Positions 32,974-41,841 of a DNA stretch of 64,000 bases are shown in pieces; the stretch's first letter is position 1, and each line of letters opens with the position of its first letter. The translations under genes were made by a program, and so were the position numbers. The DNA is from Terriglobales bacterium (GTDB lineage: Bacteria > Acidobacteriota > Terriglobia > Bryobacterales > Bryobacteraceae), in NCBI GenBank assembly GCA_027485675.1, contig JAIXQP010000006.1, forward strand, positions 1-64,000, read 5' to 3'. The notes under the pieces were generated by a model. It was not told where the DNA came from, searched no databases, and saw only the letters and a program-made list of their open reading frames with translations.

Positions 32974-34344
32974 TTACTGCAGCCGGGCCAGGATTTTGTC
33001 CCCGGCCTGCCACACGCTTCCCGCGCCTAAGGTCACAATCACGTCGCCCGGCTGGGCGGCCGCCACGGCGGCCTCAACGGCGGCTTCCATCGAACCGCAA
33101 TACTGGGCGCCCCGGTGGCCAAAATCCTGTAGGCGCCCGGCCAGCGCCGCGGACGTCACGCCGGCAATGGGCGGCTCCGAGGCGGCATAGATGTCCATCA
33201 GATAGACGGCGTCGGCCTGATGAAAGCTGCGGGCGAACTCGTCCATCAAGTGCTGCGTCCGCGTGTAGCGATGCGGCTGGAAAATCACGTGGATCCGCCC
33301 GAACTGACACAAGCGAGCCGCGGCCAAAGTGGCCCGCACTTCGGTGGGATGGTGACCGTAGTCGTCGATCACAGTCACGCCGCCGGCGGTGCCGCGCAGT
33401 TGAAAGCGGCGGTCCACGCCCGAGTATTCGAGCAAGCCGCGGGCGGCTACCTCTTTCGGTACGTCGAGTTCCAGGGCCAAGGCCACCGCCGCGGTAGCGT
33501 TCAAGACGTTGTGGAAACCGGGCACGCGGATCTGAAACGTCCCCAACTCCTGCCCCCGCAACCGCAGCTTCCACTTCGAAGCGAAGTGCCCACATTCGGC
33601 ATCCACAATCTGCAGATCCGCCTGCGCGCTCACGCCGTAAGTAATCGTCCGCCGCTTCACCTCGGGCAGGATCTGCTGCACGTTCTCGTCATCGAGACAG
33701 AGCACGGCGGCCCCGTAGAACGGAACCTTGTTCACAAAATCGCGGAATGCGGCGCGGATCTCTTCAATCGAATGATAGTGGTCGAGATGCTCGCGGTCGA
33801 TGTTGGTGACGACGGCCAGAATCGGCGCCAGTTTCAGGAAGGACCCATCGCTCTCGTCGCTCTCGACGACGAGAAAATCACTCTGGCCCAGGCGCGCATT
33901 GTCGCCGCCGAGGGTGCCGACTTTGCCGCCTACCACCACCGTCGGGTCCAGTCCCGCGTAGGCCAGAATCGCCGCCGTGATGGAAGTTGTGGAGGTCTTG
34001 CCGTGGCTCCCGGCAATCGCGATGCCGTACTTTAGGCGCATCAGTTCGGCGAGCAGTTCGCCGCGGGGAATCACGGGAATGCCCAGCCGCCGCGCTTCTA
34101 CGAGTTCCGGGTTGTCCGGCCGCACGGCCGAAGTCACAACGAGAGCCTTCGCTCCGGCCACGTTCGCGGCCTCGTGGCCTTCGTAGATCGTCATCCCCAT
34201 CTTCGCCAGCCGGTCCGTGGTCGCCGAAAACTTCTGGTCCGATCCTGAGATCGTGTAGCCGAGATTGTGCAGCACCATGGCGATGCCGCTCATGCCGATG
34301 CCGCCGATTCCCGTGAAGTGAAGATGCTGTGGCTTGAAAAACAT
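32974..34344 (-). CDS. murC: UDP-N-acetylmuramate--L-alanine ligase
   Basis: The 456-residue Mur ligase has the N-terminal Rossmann start [10 protein letters not shown] (11-20), the ATP-binding loop GSHGKTSTT (112-120) and the C-terminal domain with [10 protein letters not shown] and FQPHRYTRT. It adds L-alanine to UDP-MurNAc in the cytoplasm. It lies between murG and ftsQ with short spacers. Confidence 0.96.
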   Translation of the reverse strand: MFFKPQHLHFTGIGGIGMSGIAMVLHNLGYTISGSDQKFSATTDRLAKMGMTIYEGHEAANVAGAKALVVTSAVRPDNPELVEARRLGIPVIPRGELLAELMRLKYGIAIAGSHGKTSTTSITAAILAYAGLDPTVVVGGKVGTLGGDNARLGQSDFLVVESDESDGSFLKLAPILAVVTNIDREHLDHYHSIEEIRAAFRDFVNKVPFYGAAVLCLDDENVQQILPEVKRRTITYGVSAQADLQIVDAECGHFASKWKLRLRGQELGTFQIRVPGFHNVLNATAAVALALELDVPKEVAARGLLEYSGVDRRFQLRGTAGGVTVIDDYGHHPTEVRATLAAARLCQFGRIHVIFQPHRYTRTQHLMDEFARSFHQADAVYLMDIYAASEPPIAGVTSAALAGRLQDFGHRGAQYCGSMEAAVEAAVAAAQPGDVIVTLGAGSVWQAGDKILARLQ

Positions 34345-34353
34345 TTTAGCCTT

Positions 34354-35394
34354 CTATTGTTTCAATACTCCGGCGCATTCCTCAAGCAGGTCGGCTGCGC
34401 GTTCCGCCGCGCCCGGCCGCGCGAAGCCGCGGACAGCGGCCGACATTTTTTCAAGGACCCCCGGCTCGAGCAGTGCTGTGATCTCCGTGCGCAACCGTTC
34501 CGGGGTGCATTCGGCGTCGCGAATCATGCGCGCCGCGCCTTTGCGTTCGAGCGCCTGCGCGTTCTTGGCCTGATGGTCGTCGGCGGCGTAGGGGTAGGGC
34601 ACCAGGATCGCGGGCTTTCCCGCCGCGGCCAACTCCGCCACGGCGCCCGCGCCGGCGCGGCAGATGACGAGATCGGCGGCGGCGAAAGCGGCTGGCATAT
34701 CGTTGATAAACGGCGTGACGCTGACGCCGGGAATGTCTTCGGCCTCGACGCCGGCCTGCAGCACCACACGCACCGGTTGACCAGCCAACCAGGGAGCCAG
34801 GCCCTTGATGGCTTGGTTCAGCCGCCGCGCGCCCCGGCTTCCGCCGGTCACGAGGATCTCGAGCCGCTCGCCTCGCGGCTTAGGCGGCAGGGCGAAAAAC
34901 TCTTTGCGCACCGGCAAGCCGGTGAGTTCCGCGTTGCCGACGGGGAAGTACGGCATGGCCTCTTCAAAACTCACGAGCGCCCGGCGGGAGAAGCGGGCCA
35001 TGTAACGGTTGGTCAGGCCCGGCATCGCGTTCGGCTCCATCAGCAGCAGCGGCAGCCGCCGCAGCGCTGCCGCGACACCCACCGGACCGGCCGCGTAGCC
35101 ACCCATGCTGAAGACGCCCGCGACGTGCAGGCGCTTCGTCAAAGCCACGCAGCGGGCCACGCTCACGGGCAGTTGCAGCAGCGTCTTCACCTGCCGCATC
35201 CGCCCCTGCCCCTGCAGGCTGCCGATGTCGATTAACTCCAGCGGAAACCCGGCCGCCGGTACGAGCTTGGTTTCGAGGCCCCGCGCCGTCCCGACGAAGA
35301 CCGGCTTATGCCCACGCGCCTGCAACTCCCGCGCCACCGCGATGCCGGGAATCACATGTCCGCCTGTGCCGCCGCCTGCCATGAGAAACACCAT
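34354..35394 (-). CDS. murG: UDP-GlcNAc:undecaprenyl-PP-MurNAc-pentapeptide GlcNAc transferase
   Basis: The 346-residue GT28 enzyme begins with the glycine-rich loop GGGTGGH (7-13), has a second glycine loop in VTGGSRGARRLN and the donor-site motif RAGAGAVAELAAAGKP. It makes lipid II from lipid I on the inner face of the membrane. The ATG follows directly after the ftsW stop codon with no gap, so the two should be translationally coupled. Confidence 0.96.
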   Translation of the reverse strand: MVFLMAGGGTGGHVIPGIAVARELQARGHKPVFVGTARGLETKLVPAAGFPLELIDIGSLQGQGRMRQVKTLLQLPVSVARCVALTKRLHVAGVFSMGGYAAGPVGVAAALRRLPLLLMEPNAMPGLTNRYMARFSRRALVSFEEAMPYFPVGNAELTGLPVRKEFFALPPKPRGERLEILVTGGSRGARRLNQAIKGLAPWLAGQPVRVVLQAGVEAEDIPGVSVTPFINDMPAAFAAADLVICRAGAGAVAELAAAGKPAILVPYPYAADDHQAKNAQALERKGAARMIRDAECTPERLRTEITALLEPGVLEKMSAAVRGFARPGAAERAADLLEECAGVLKQ

Positions 35395-36543
35395 TTAGTT
35401 CGATCGCTCACTCACACTCAGCAACATGCCGATCGAGAACAACGTTGCCAGCAGCGAACTCCCGCCGTAGCTGATCATCGGCAGGGGAATGCCCTTGGTG
35501 GGGCCGAGCCCGGTGACCACCGAAAGGTTGAAGAGCGCTTGAAAGACGATCATGGTCGTCACGCCAAGTGCTATATAGCGTCCGAAATCATCGGGCGCTA
35601 CCAGGAAGGTGCGATACCCCCGCCAAAGCACCACGAAGAATCCGACCAGCACCGCGGTAGAGCCGATCAGGCCAAACTCCTCGCCGATGACGGCGTAGAT
35701 GAAGTCGGTGTGCGGCTCCGGCACGTAGAACAGTTTCTGTTTCCCGTCCATCAGCCCGAGCCCGAAGACACCGCCGGAGCCGATGGCGATCTTCGATTGC
35801 ATGGCCTGATAGGCCGGATCCGGCGGCGCGCCGGAGCTCCGGACGTAGGTCAGAATCCAACCGTTCGGGTCCACCGTGTTCAAGATCTTGTGCTCGGGAT
35901 CGAGCATCACAATCACGCGTCCCACGCGGTAGGGCTTCGCGGCGATGCCGGCCACCAGCAGCAGAGCGGCCAACGGAATCGCCCGAATCATGTACTTGCG
36001 ATCCAGCCCCGCGACGAAGAAGGCCAGGACGGTGGAGGCCACCAGCACGACGGCCGTCCCCAGGTCCGCGATGGAAACGAGGAAGGCGACGAAACCCAGC
36101 ACGAGGCCGCAGCCGGCCAAGGTGAACCGCATGTTGTTCACGGCCCGGATGCGCCGCGATAGGAAAAACGCAAGAAACAGGACCAGAGCCGGCTTGGCGA
36201 ACTCGCTCGGCTGTAGACGGCCCACGCCCAGATTCAGCCAGCGGTGCTTGGCGCCATCCATGACGAACGCCGCCATCAGCATCACCACCACCACGCCGAT
36301 AAAGCCGAACGCCCACGCCGGCGTGTTGAAGGCGCGATAGTCCAGGCGCTTCATCACCATCAACACCAGAAACGAAATGACCGCCCAGCCCAACTGATGC
36401 AGAAAGAAGTAGTTCGGGTCCACGTCGTACTTGCCTTGCACGGCGATGATGGAACTGGCCGAGTACACCATCACCAATCCGAAGGTGACCAGCGCCACGA
36501 TCGTGAAGAAGAGAACCTTATCGGTATAAAGTCGTTTTCCCAT
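35395..36543 (-). CDS. ftsW: Lipid II polymerase FtsW (SEDS family)
   Basis: The 382-residue protein has about ten transmembrane helices and the SEDS signatures GVGRLQPSEFAKPALVLFLA, EFGLIGS and PTKGIPLPMISYGGSS. It polymerises septal peptidoglycan together with the transpeptidase FtsI, encoded upstream in the same cluster. It starts 9 bases after murD. Confidence 0.95.
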   Translation of the reverse strand: MGKRLYTDKVLFFTIVALVTFGLVMVYSASSIIAVQGKYDVDPNYFFLHQLGWAVISFLVLMVMKRLDYRAFNTPAWAFGFIGVVVVMLMAAFVMDGAKHRWLNLGVGRLQPSEFAKPALVLFLAFFLSRRIRAVNNMRFTLAGCGLVLGFVAFLVSIADLGTAVVLVASTVLAFFVAGLDRKYMIRAIPLAALLLVAGIAAKPYRVGRVIVMLDPEHKILNTVDPNGWILTYVRSSGAPPDPAYQAMQSKIAIGSGGVFGLGLMDGKQKLFYVPEPHTDFIYAVIGEEFGLIGSTAVLVGFFVVLWRGYRTFLVAPDDFGRYIALGVTTMIVFQALFNLSVVTGLGPTKGIPLPMISYGGSSLLATLFSIGMLLSVSERSN

Positions 36544-36552
36544 ACTGCCTTC

Positions 36553-37875
36553 CTATGCCAACTGCTGTACTAACTCTTTGAACACGCGCCCGCGATGCTC
36601 ATAACTTTGGAACTGGTCGAAACTGGCGCACGCCGGCGCCAGCAGCACCGTGTCGCCGTTCTCAGCTTCCGCTCTGGCCAGCGCTACGGCCGCTGCGATG
36701 GTCCCGCAGTCGCGCAGGGGCAGGGCCCCGTCCACTTCGGCCAGTTGCGCGCGGATGATCGGCGCGGCCGCTCCGATCAGCAGCACGCCTTTCGCCTTCG
36801 CGCGCAGCCGCCCGGCCAGGGTACGGTAGTCGCTCTGCTTGTCCTTGCCGCCCAGGATGATCCAGACGCCGCCGTCGAAGGCGTCGAGCGCCTTCTCCGT
36901 CGCGTCCACATTGGTGGCTTTGGAATCGTTGTAGTAGGTGACGCCGTCGAGCGTCCGCACGAACTCAATCCGGTGTTCGACGCCGGGGAACGTGCGAATG
37001 GCCGCTTCAATCGCATCCAGCGAGACGTTTGCCAGCCACGCGGCCGCGGCCGCCGCCATCACGTTCTCAACGTTGTGCCGGCCGCGCAAAGGAATCGCCG
37101 CAACGGGGATCAGCCGTTGTTCATCCACCGTGATGACGCCGTCGCTCTCCGCCACAGCCCACGGCCCGGGCGCCGAAGCGTTGAAGTAGACCACCTTCGC
37201 CCTGGTCCGTTTCGCCAGCCCGGCCGACGCGGGATCGCCAGCATTCAGGACGGCCACCTGGCCGCGCCCCTGCGTCTCCACCAGTCTCGCCTTGGCGTCG
37301 ATATACCGCTCCATCGTGTGATGCCGGTCCAGATGATCCGGCGTGATATTCAAAACGAGTGCGATATCGGCGACGAAGCTCTCAATCGTTTCGAGTTGAA
37401 AGCTCGAGAGTTCGAGCACGTTCCACTGCCCTACGCGCGAAGTCTCTACCATCGCGGCCGGCGGAATGCCAATGTTGCCTCCCACCTGCGACGGCACCTC
37501 GGCGTGGCTGAGGATATGGCCAATCAACGCCGTCACCGTGGTCTTCCCGTTCGATCCGGTGATGCCGATCGTCCGCCCGGCGAGCAGCGGCGCGGCGAAC
37601 TCCAGTTCGCCGGTGACCCGCGCATTCGCAAAGACGGGCGCCTCCAGCGGCACGCCCGGGGATTGGATCACCAGGTCAAAGTCCGCCCCGCGCGCTTCGC
37701 TCTGCGGAAGATACAGCACGCCCAGATTGGCCACTTCCACCGCGAACCGCGTCTCGTCGAGCGGCTTCTCGTCACACACAGTCACCGCGGCGCCCCGGCG
37801 CTGCGCCAGGCGTGCCGCGGCGAGGCCGCTCTTGCCGAGGCCCACGACGAGAATTTGTTTGCCGGTCCAGTCCAC
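36553..37875 (-). CDS. murD: UDP-N-acetylmuramoyl-L-alanine--D-glutamate ligase
   Basis: The 440-residue ligase has an N-terminal dinucleotide-like fold (ILVVGLGKSGLAAARLA), the ATP loop GSNGKTT (107-113) and the C-terminal HRIEFVRTLDGVTYYNDSKAT motif. It adds D-glutamate to UDP-MurNAc-Ala. GTG at 37875 is chosen: GAGGGAG lies just before it and the protein fold starts there, whereas the longer frame overlaps the end of mraY. Confidence 0.95.
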   Translation of the reverse strand: MDWTGKQILVVGLGKSGLAAARLAQRRGAAVTVCDEKPLDETRFAVEVANLGVLYLPQSEARGADFDLVIQSPGVPLEAPVFANARVTGELEFAAPLLAGRTIGITGSNGKTTVTALIGHILSHAEVPSQVGGNIGIPPAAMVETSRVGQWNVLELSSFQLETIESFVADIALVLNITPDHLDRHHTMERYIDAKARLVETQGRGQVAVLNAGDPASAGLAKRTRAKVVYFNASAPGPWAVAESDGVITVDEQRLIPVAAIPLRGRHNVENVMAAAAAAWLANVSLDAIEAAIRTFPGVEHRIEFVRTLDGVTYYNDSKATNVDATEKALDAFDGGVWIILGGKDKQSDYRTLAGRLRAKAKGVLLIGAAAPIIRAQLAEVDGALPLRDCGTIAAAVALARAEAENGDTVLLAPACASFDQFQSYEHRGRVFKELVQQLA

Positions 37876-37886
37876 GGTCTCTCCCT

Positions 37887-39017
37887 CTACCGCAACTTCA
37901 ACGTGGTCAAGGCGCACAGAGCCATGATCAGACCCAGAATCCAAAAGCGGGTGATGATCTTCGTCTCTGTCCAACCCAAAATTTCAAAGTGATGATGCAA
38001 GGGCGCCATTTTGAAGATTCGCTTCTTCCGAAGCTTGTAGCTGCCGACCTGCAAAACCACACTCATCAACTCGATAATGTACACCCCGCCCAAAAACAAT
38101 AAAAGCAGTTCTTGTTTTATGAGGACCGCCACCGTCCCCAGCGCCCCACCCAGGGCCAGCGACCCCACGTCTCCCATGAATACTTCAGCCGGGTGCGCGT
38201 TGAACCATAAGAACCCGAGCGACGCCCCGGTCATCGCCCCGCAGAAGACGGTCAATTCGCTCGCACCCGGCAGCCGCACCAGGTCCAGATACTCGGCGAA
38301 CGTCCGGTGTCCGCTCACATAGGTCAACATCGTCATCGCACTCGCCGCGATGATCATCAGCCCGATCGCCAGGCCGTCGAGGCCGTCCGTCAGGTTGACC
38401 GCGTTCGACGATCCGGCCAGCACGATGATGAGGAAGAGGAAAAAAAAGCCGAATGCCAAGGGATACGTCCATGGGCTTGAAAGAAACGTCTCCCAAAGCA
38501 GACTCGGCTTAAAAGTCTTAAAAAACGGCACGTTCATGGCCGGATCGTAGCCGCCGCGCGACCGCAGCAGCAGCAGCATGCACCCGATGACGCAACTCGC
38601 CACCACCTGCCAGAAGAACTTCCGCCGGGCGGTGAAGCCGAGGTTCTGCATCTTCTTCACCTTGGCGTAGTCGTCGAAAAATCCGATGGTGCCAAAACTC
38701 ATCAGCCCGAACAGCGCGATCCAGACGTAAGGGTTCCGCAGGTTGGTCCACAGCAGGGTGGGTACGACGATCGAGATGATGATCAGCAGTCCCCCCATCG
38801 TCGGCGTACCGGCCTTCTTCTGATGCGCGGTCACCTCTTCGCGGATCTGCTGCCCGAACTTAAACTCGCGCAACCGCCGGATCAACCACGGACCGAGGAA
38901 GAGCGAGAGAAACAGCGCTGTCAGGCTGGCGAAGGCGGTCCGGAACGTGACGTAGCCGAAGAGCCGGGCCGGTCCGAAGATCGGCGAGAGTTGTTCGAAA
39001 AGAAGCCAATAGAGCAT
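37887..39017 (-). CDS. mraY: Phospho-N-acetylmuramoyl-pentapeptide-transferase
   Basis: The 376-residue membrane enzyme has ten helices, the acidic site in NLTDGLDGLAIG and the histidine motif APLHHHFEILG near its end. It transfers phospho-MurNAc-pentapeptide to undecaprenyl phosphate to give lipid I. Its ATG overlaps the murF stop (TAATG). Confidence 0.96.
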   Translation of the reverse strand: MLYWLLFEQLSPIFGPARLFGYVTFRTAFASLTALFLSLFLGPWLIRRLREFKFGQQIREEVTAHQKKAGTPTMGGLLIIISIVVPTLLWTNLRNPYVWIALFGLMSFGTIGFFDDYAKVKKMQNLGFTARRKFFWQVVASCVIGCMLLLLRSRGGYDPAMNVPFFKTFKPSLLWETFLSSPWTYPLAFGFFFLFLIIVLAGSSNAVNLTDGLDGLAIGLMIIAASAMTMLTYVSGHRTFAEYLDLVRLPGASELTVFCGAMTGASLGFLWFNAHPAEVFMGDVGSLALGGALGTVAVLIKQELLLLFLGGVYIIELMSVVLQVGSYKLRKKRIFKMAPLHHHFEILGWTETKIITRFWILGLIMALCALTTLKLR

Positions 39018-40357
39018 TACCCAGCCCGATACCTTTCCACTGCAATTTCCATGCGGGTTCCGCGCGAACCCTTAAACAGCACCAGATCGCCCGGTTGCGT
39101 CAAGCCGGTCAGCGCCGCCCCCGCCTCCGCCGGGGCGTCGAAGAAGAGCGCTTCGACGCCCCCTCCGCGCGCTGCTTCCGCCAGGGCCGCCGCATCCCCG
39201 GTCACGCCGATCACCAGATCGAATCCCAACTCCGCCGCCCGTTCCCCCACCGTCCGGTGCAGGGCTACCGACCACGGACCCAGCTCCCGCATCTCGCCGA
39301 GCACGGCAATCCGCCGGCCCGCCGGCAGCAGCGCCGCATATTCCAGCATCGCCACGGCCGCGTCCGGATTGCTGTTATAGCAGTCGTTCAAAATCGTCAC
39401 TCCGTTGTATTCCTGCCGCTCGCCGCGCATCTTGCCGGGTTGCAATCCGCGCGCGCGTTCGGCCATTGCCGCCACGGGAACGCCCAGTTCGCTGCCCACG
39501 GCCACCGCCGCTGCCACATTTAACACAGAGTGTTTTCCCGCCACGGGAGTTTCAAACGCGACGCCGCCGATGCGGAACCGTGCACCGCTCTCCCCCATCA
39601 CGAGCTCTTCGACGCGGACATCGGCGCCTTCGCTCAGGCCAAACGTCACCGTCCGCCCCGGGTGTATCTCGCCGAACCGGGAGACAATCCGGTCATCGGC
39701 GTTCAACACGGCGACCCCCTCCGGCGGCAGGCTCTCCACCAGTTCGCGCTTGGCCAAGCCGATCGCTTCCCGGCTGCCGAGATTCTCAATGTGGGCCGTC
39801 CCGACGTTCGTCACCACGGCCACCTGCGGCCGCGCCATCGAGGCCAAAAAGCGGATCTCGCCGAGATGGTTCATCCCCATCTCGAAGACATAGGCCTGTT
39901 GTTCGACGCTCTGCCGGAGGATAGAAAGCGGCAGTCCGATGTGGTTGTTGAGATTGCCTTCGTTCTTTCCAATACGAAACGAACCCATCAGCAGGGCCGC
40001 GATCGTTTCCTTGGTCGTCGTCTTCCCGGCGCTGCCCGTAACGCCCACCACCGTTCCCGGCAGCCGCAGGCGCGCCCGCCGCGCCAACTCCTGCAAGGCA
40101 ACCAGCGTATCCCGTACCCGGAACGGCACCGCCCCGCCGGAGGCAACCTCCCGGTCCACCATCACCGCCACAGCGCCCCGTTCGGCCGCTTGCGCCACGA
40201 AATCATGACCGTCGTGCACGCCCCCCCGCAGCGCGATGTACAGCGGCGCTTCGCCGCCCAGCGTCCGCGTGTCGATGCTCCAGTCGCCCACCGTTCCAGG
40301 GGTCGCCGGGGCCGGGCTGCCGGTGGCCGCCGCGATTTCAGCAAAGGTCATTTTCAT
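39017..40357 (-). CDS. murF: UDP-MurNAc-tripeptide--D-alanyl-D-alanine ligase
   Basis: The 446-residue ligase has the ATP loop GSAGKTTTKE (108-117) and the C-terminal DCYNSNPDA motif of MurF. It adds D-Ala-D-Ala to the UDP-MurNAc tripeptide. It overlaps murE (ATGA) and mraY (TAATG), so the three are coupled. Confidence 0.95.
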   Translation of the reverse strand: MKMTFAEIAAATGSPAPATPGTVGDWSIDTRTLGGEAPLYIALRGGVHDGHDFVAQAAERGAVAVMVDREVASGGAVPFRVRDTLVALQELARRARLRLPGTVVGVTGSAGKTTTKETIAALLMGSFRIGKNEGNLNNHIGLPLSILRQSVEQQAYVFEMGMNHLGEIRFLASMARPQVAVVTNVGTAHIENLGSREAIGLAKRELVESLPPEGVAVLNADDRIVSRFGEIHPGRTVTFGLSEGADVRVEELVMGESGARFRIGGVAFETPVAGKHSVLNVAAAVAVGSELGVPVAAMAERARGLQPGKMRGERQEYNGVTILNDCYNSNPDAAVAMLEYAALLPAGRRIAVLGEMRELGPWSVALHRTVGERAAELGFDLVIGVTGDAAALAEAARGGGVEALFFDAPAEAGAALTGLTQPGDLVLFKGSRGTRMEIAVERYRAG

Positions 40358-41841
40358 ACGGCCGCCCCGAAACCAAGGCGGCCCAAAGCCGCCCGCGCGA
40401 CCACGCGGTCGTCGAAATCGATCGTGCCCGTTTTCAAAACTTGATAGGTCTCGTGCCCCTTGCCGGCCAGAATCACGATATCGCCCGGCTGCGCCTGGCG
40501 CACGGCCGCCGCGATGGCCGCCGCGCGGTCCGGCTCCACACTGTGGGGCGTATCCGTCCGCCGCAGGCCTACCAGAACATCGTTCAAGATCGCAAGCGGG
40601 TCTTCGCTCCGCGGATTGTCACTTGTCAGAATCACGGCATCGCTCAACTCACCGGCCGCCATGCCCATCCGCGGCCGCTTGGTCCGGTCGCGGTCGCCTC
40701 CGCAGCCGAAGAGGGTGATCAGGCGCCCGCCCGTCAACAGCTTCCGCGCCACGCGGAGAGTATTCCGCAGCGCATCCTCGGTGTGCGCGTAATCCACCAC
40801 CACCAGAAACGGCTGCCCGGCGTCTACTCGTTCGAAGCGTCCGGGCACACCCGTGCAATCGGCAATTCCCCGCAAGATCGTCTCCCAATCCAACCCGTAG
40901 CTCCGCCCGGCGCCAATCGCCGCCAGGATGTTGTAGACGTTGATTTCGCCCGTCAGCGCCGACCGTACCTCGTGCCGTTCCTCACCGTAGACCACCGTGA
41001 ATCGCAGCCCGGCGAACGTGCTCTCAATCGACTCGGCCCGCAGCGCCGCCCCTTCCCCCAAACCATAGGACAGCACGGCCGTCCCGGCAGCCGTGCGAAT
41101 GCGGCGCCCGTACTCATCGTCGGTGTTCAGGACGGCGAACCGGGGCGCATACTCTTCCCGAAAGAGCCGTTCCTTCGCGGCGAAGTACTCCTCCATCGTG
41201 CCGTGGTAGTCGAGATGGTCCTGCGTCAGATTCGTGAACACCGCCGTGTGAAACCGGACGCCGCTCACCCTACCTTGGTCGAGCGCGTGCGAGGAGACCT
41301 CCATGGTCGCGTAGCGGCCGCCAGCGGCTACCGTGCGGGCGAAGATCGCGAACAGGTCGAGCGACTCCGGCGTCGTGTTGGCGGCCGGCTCGGCCACCCC
41401 GGCGACTTCGTAACCGATCGTGCCAATCCGCGTGGTTGTGCTCCCGGCCGCCCGCAGCACGGCATCGACCACATAGGTGCAAGTCGTCTTGCCGTTGGTC
41501 CCGGTGATGCCGGTCACGCCCAGCGCTTCGTCCGGGGCATCGTAGAACCGCTTGGCGGCCGCCGCCAGCGCCCGCCGCCCGTGCGCGACTTGAATCCACG
41601 GCATGGACATGCCGGCTGGCCGCGGGGCGTCGCTCACCACGGCGACCGCTCCCTTCTCCATGGCTTGCGGGGCAAAGAGCCGTCCGTCCTGGACGGCGCC
41701 CACGAACGCAAAGAAGAGCGTACCCGGCTCGACGCGCCGGGAGTCATAAGCCAGCCGCGGGCAAGATTCGATGAGTACAGCCGGATCCGTGACGGAGACG
41801 ACCTCGCTCAACGCCAGGACGTCCTGAATGGTACGGGTCAC
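40354..41841 (-). CDS. murE: UDP-MurNAc-tripeptide synthetase, meso-diaminopimelate type
   Basis: The 495-residue ligase has the ATP loop GTNGKTT (114-120) and the substrate-selecting motif DNPR at 408-411. DNPR is the mark of enzymes that add meso-diaminopimelate rather than lysine, so the wall should be of the DAP type. GTG start at 41841 overlaps the ftsI stop (GTGA); its stop overlaps the murF start. Confidence 0.95.
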   Translation of the reverse strand: MTRTIQDVLALSEVVSVTDPAVLIESCPRLAYDSRRVEPGTLFFAFVGAVQDGRLFAPQAMEKGAVAVVSDAPRPAGMSMPWIQVAHGRRALAAAAKRFYDAPDEALGVTGITGTNGKTTCTYVVDAVLRAAGSTTTRIGTIGYEVAGVAEPAANTTPESLDLFAIFARTVAAGGRYATMEVSSHALDQGRVSGVRFHTAVFTNLTQDHLDYHGTMEEYFAAKERLFREEYAPRFAVLNTDDEYGRRIRTAAGTAVLSYGLGEGAALRAESIESTFAGLRFTVVYGEERHEVRSALTGEINVYNILAAIGAGRSYGLDWETILRGIADCTGVPGRFERVDAGQPFLVVVDYAHTEDALRNTLRVARKLLTGGRLITLFGCGGDRDRTKRPRMGMAAGELSDAVILTSDNPRSEDPLAILNDVLVGLRRTDTPHSVEPDRAAAIAAAVRQAQPGDIVILAGKGHETYQVLKTGTIDFDDRVVARAALGRLGFGAAV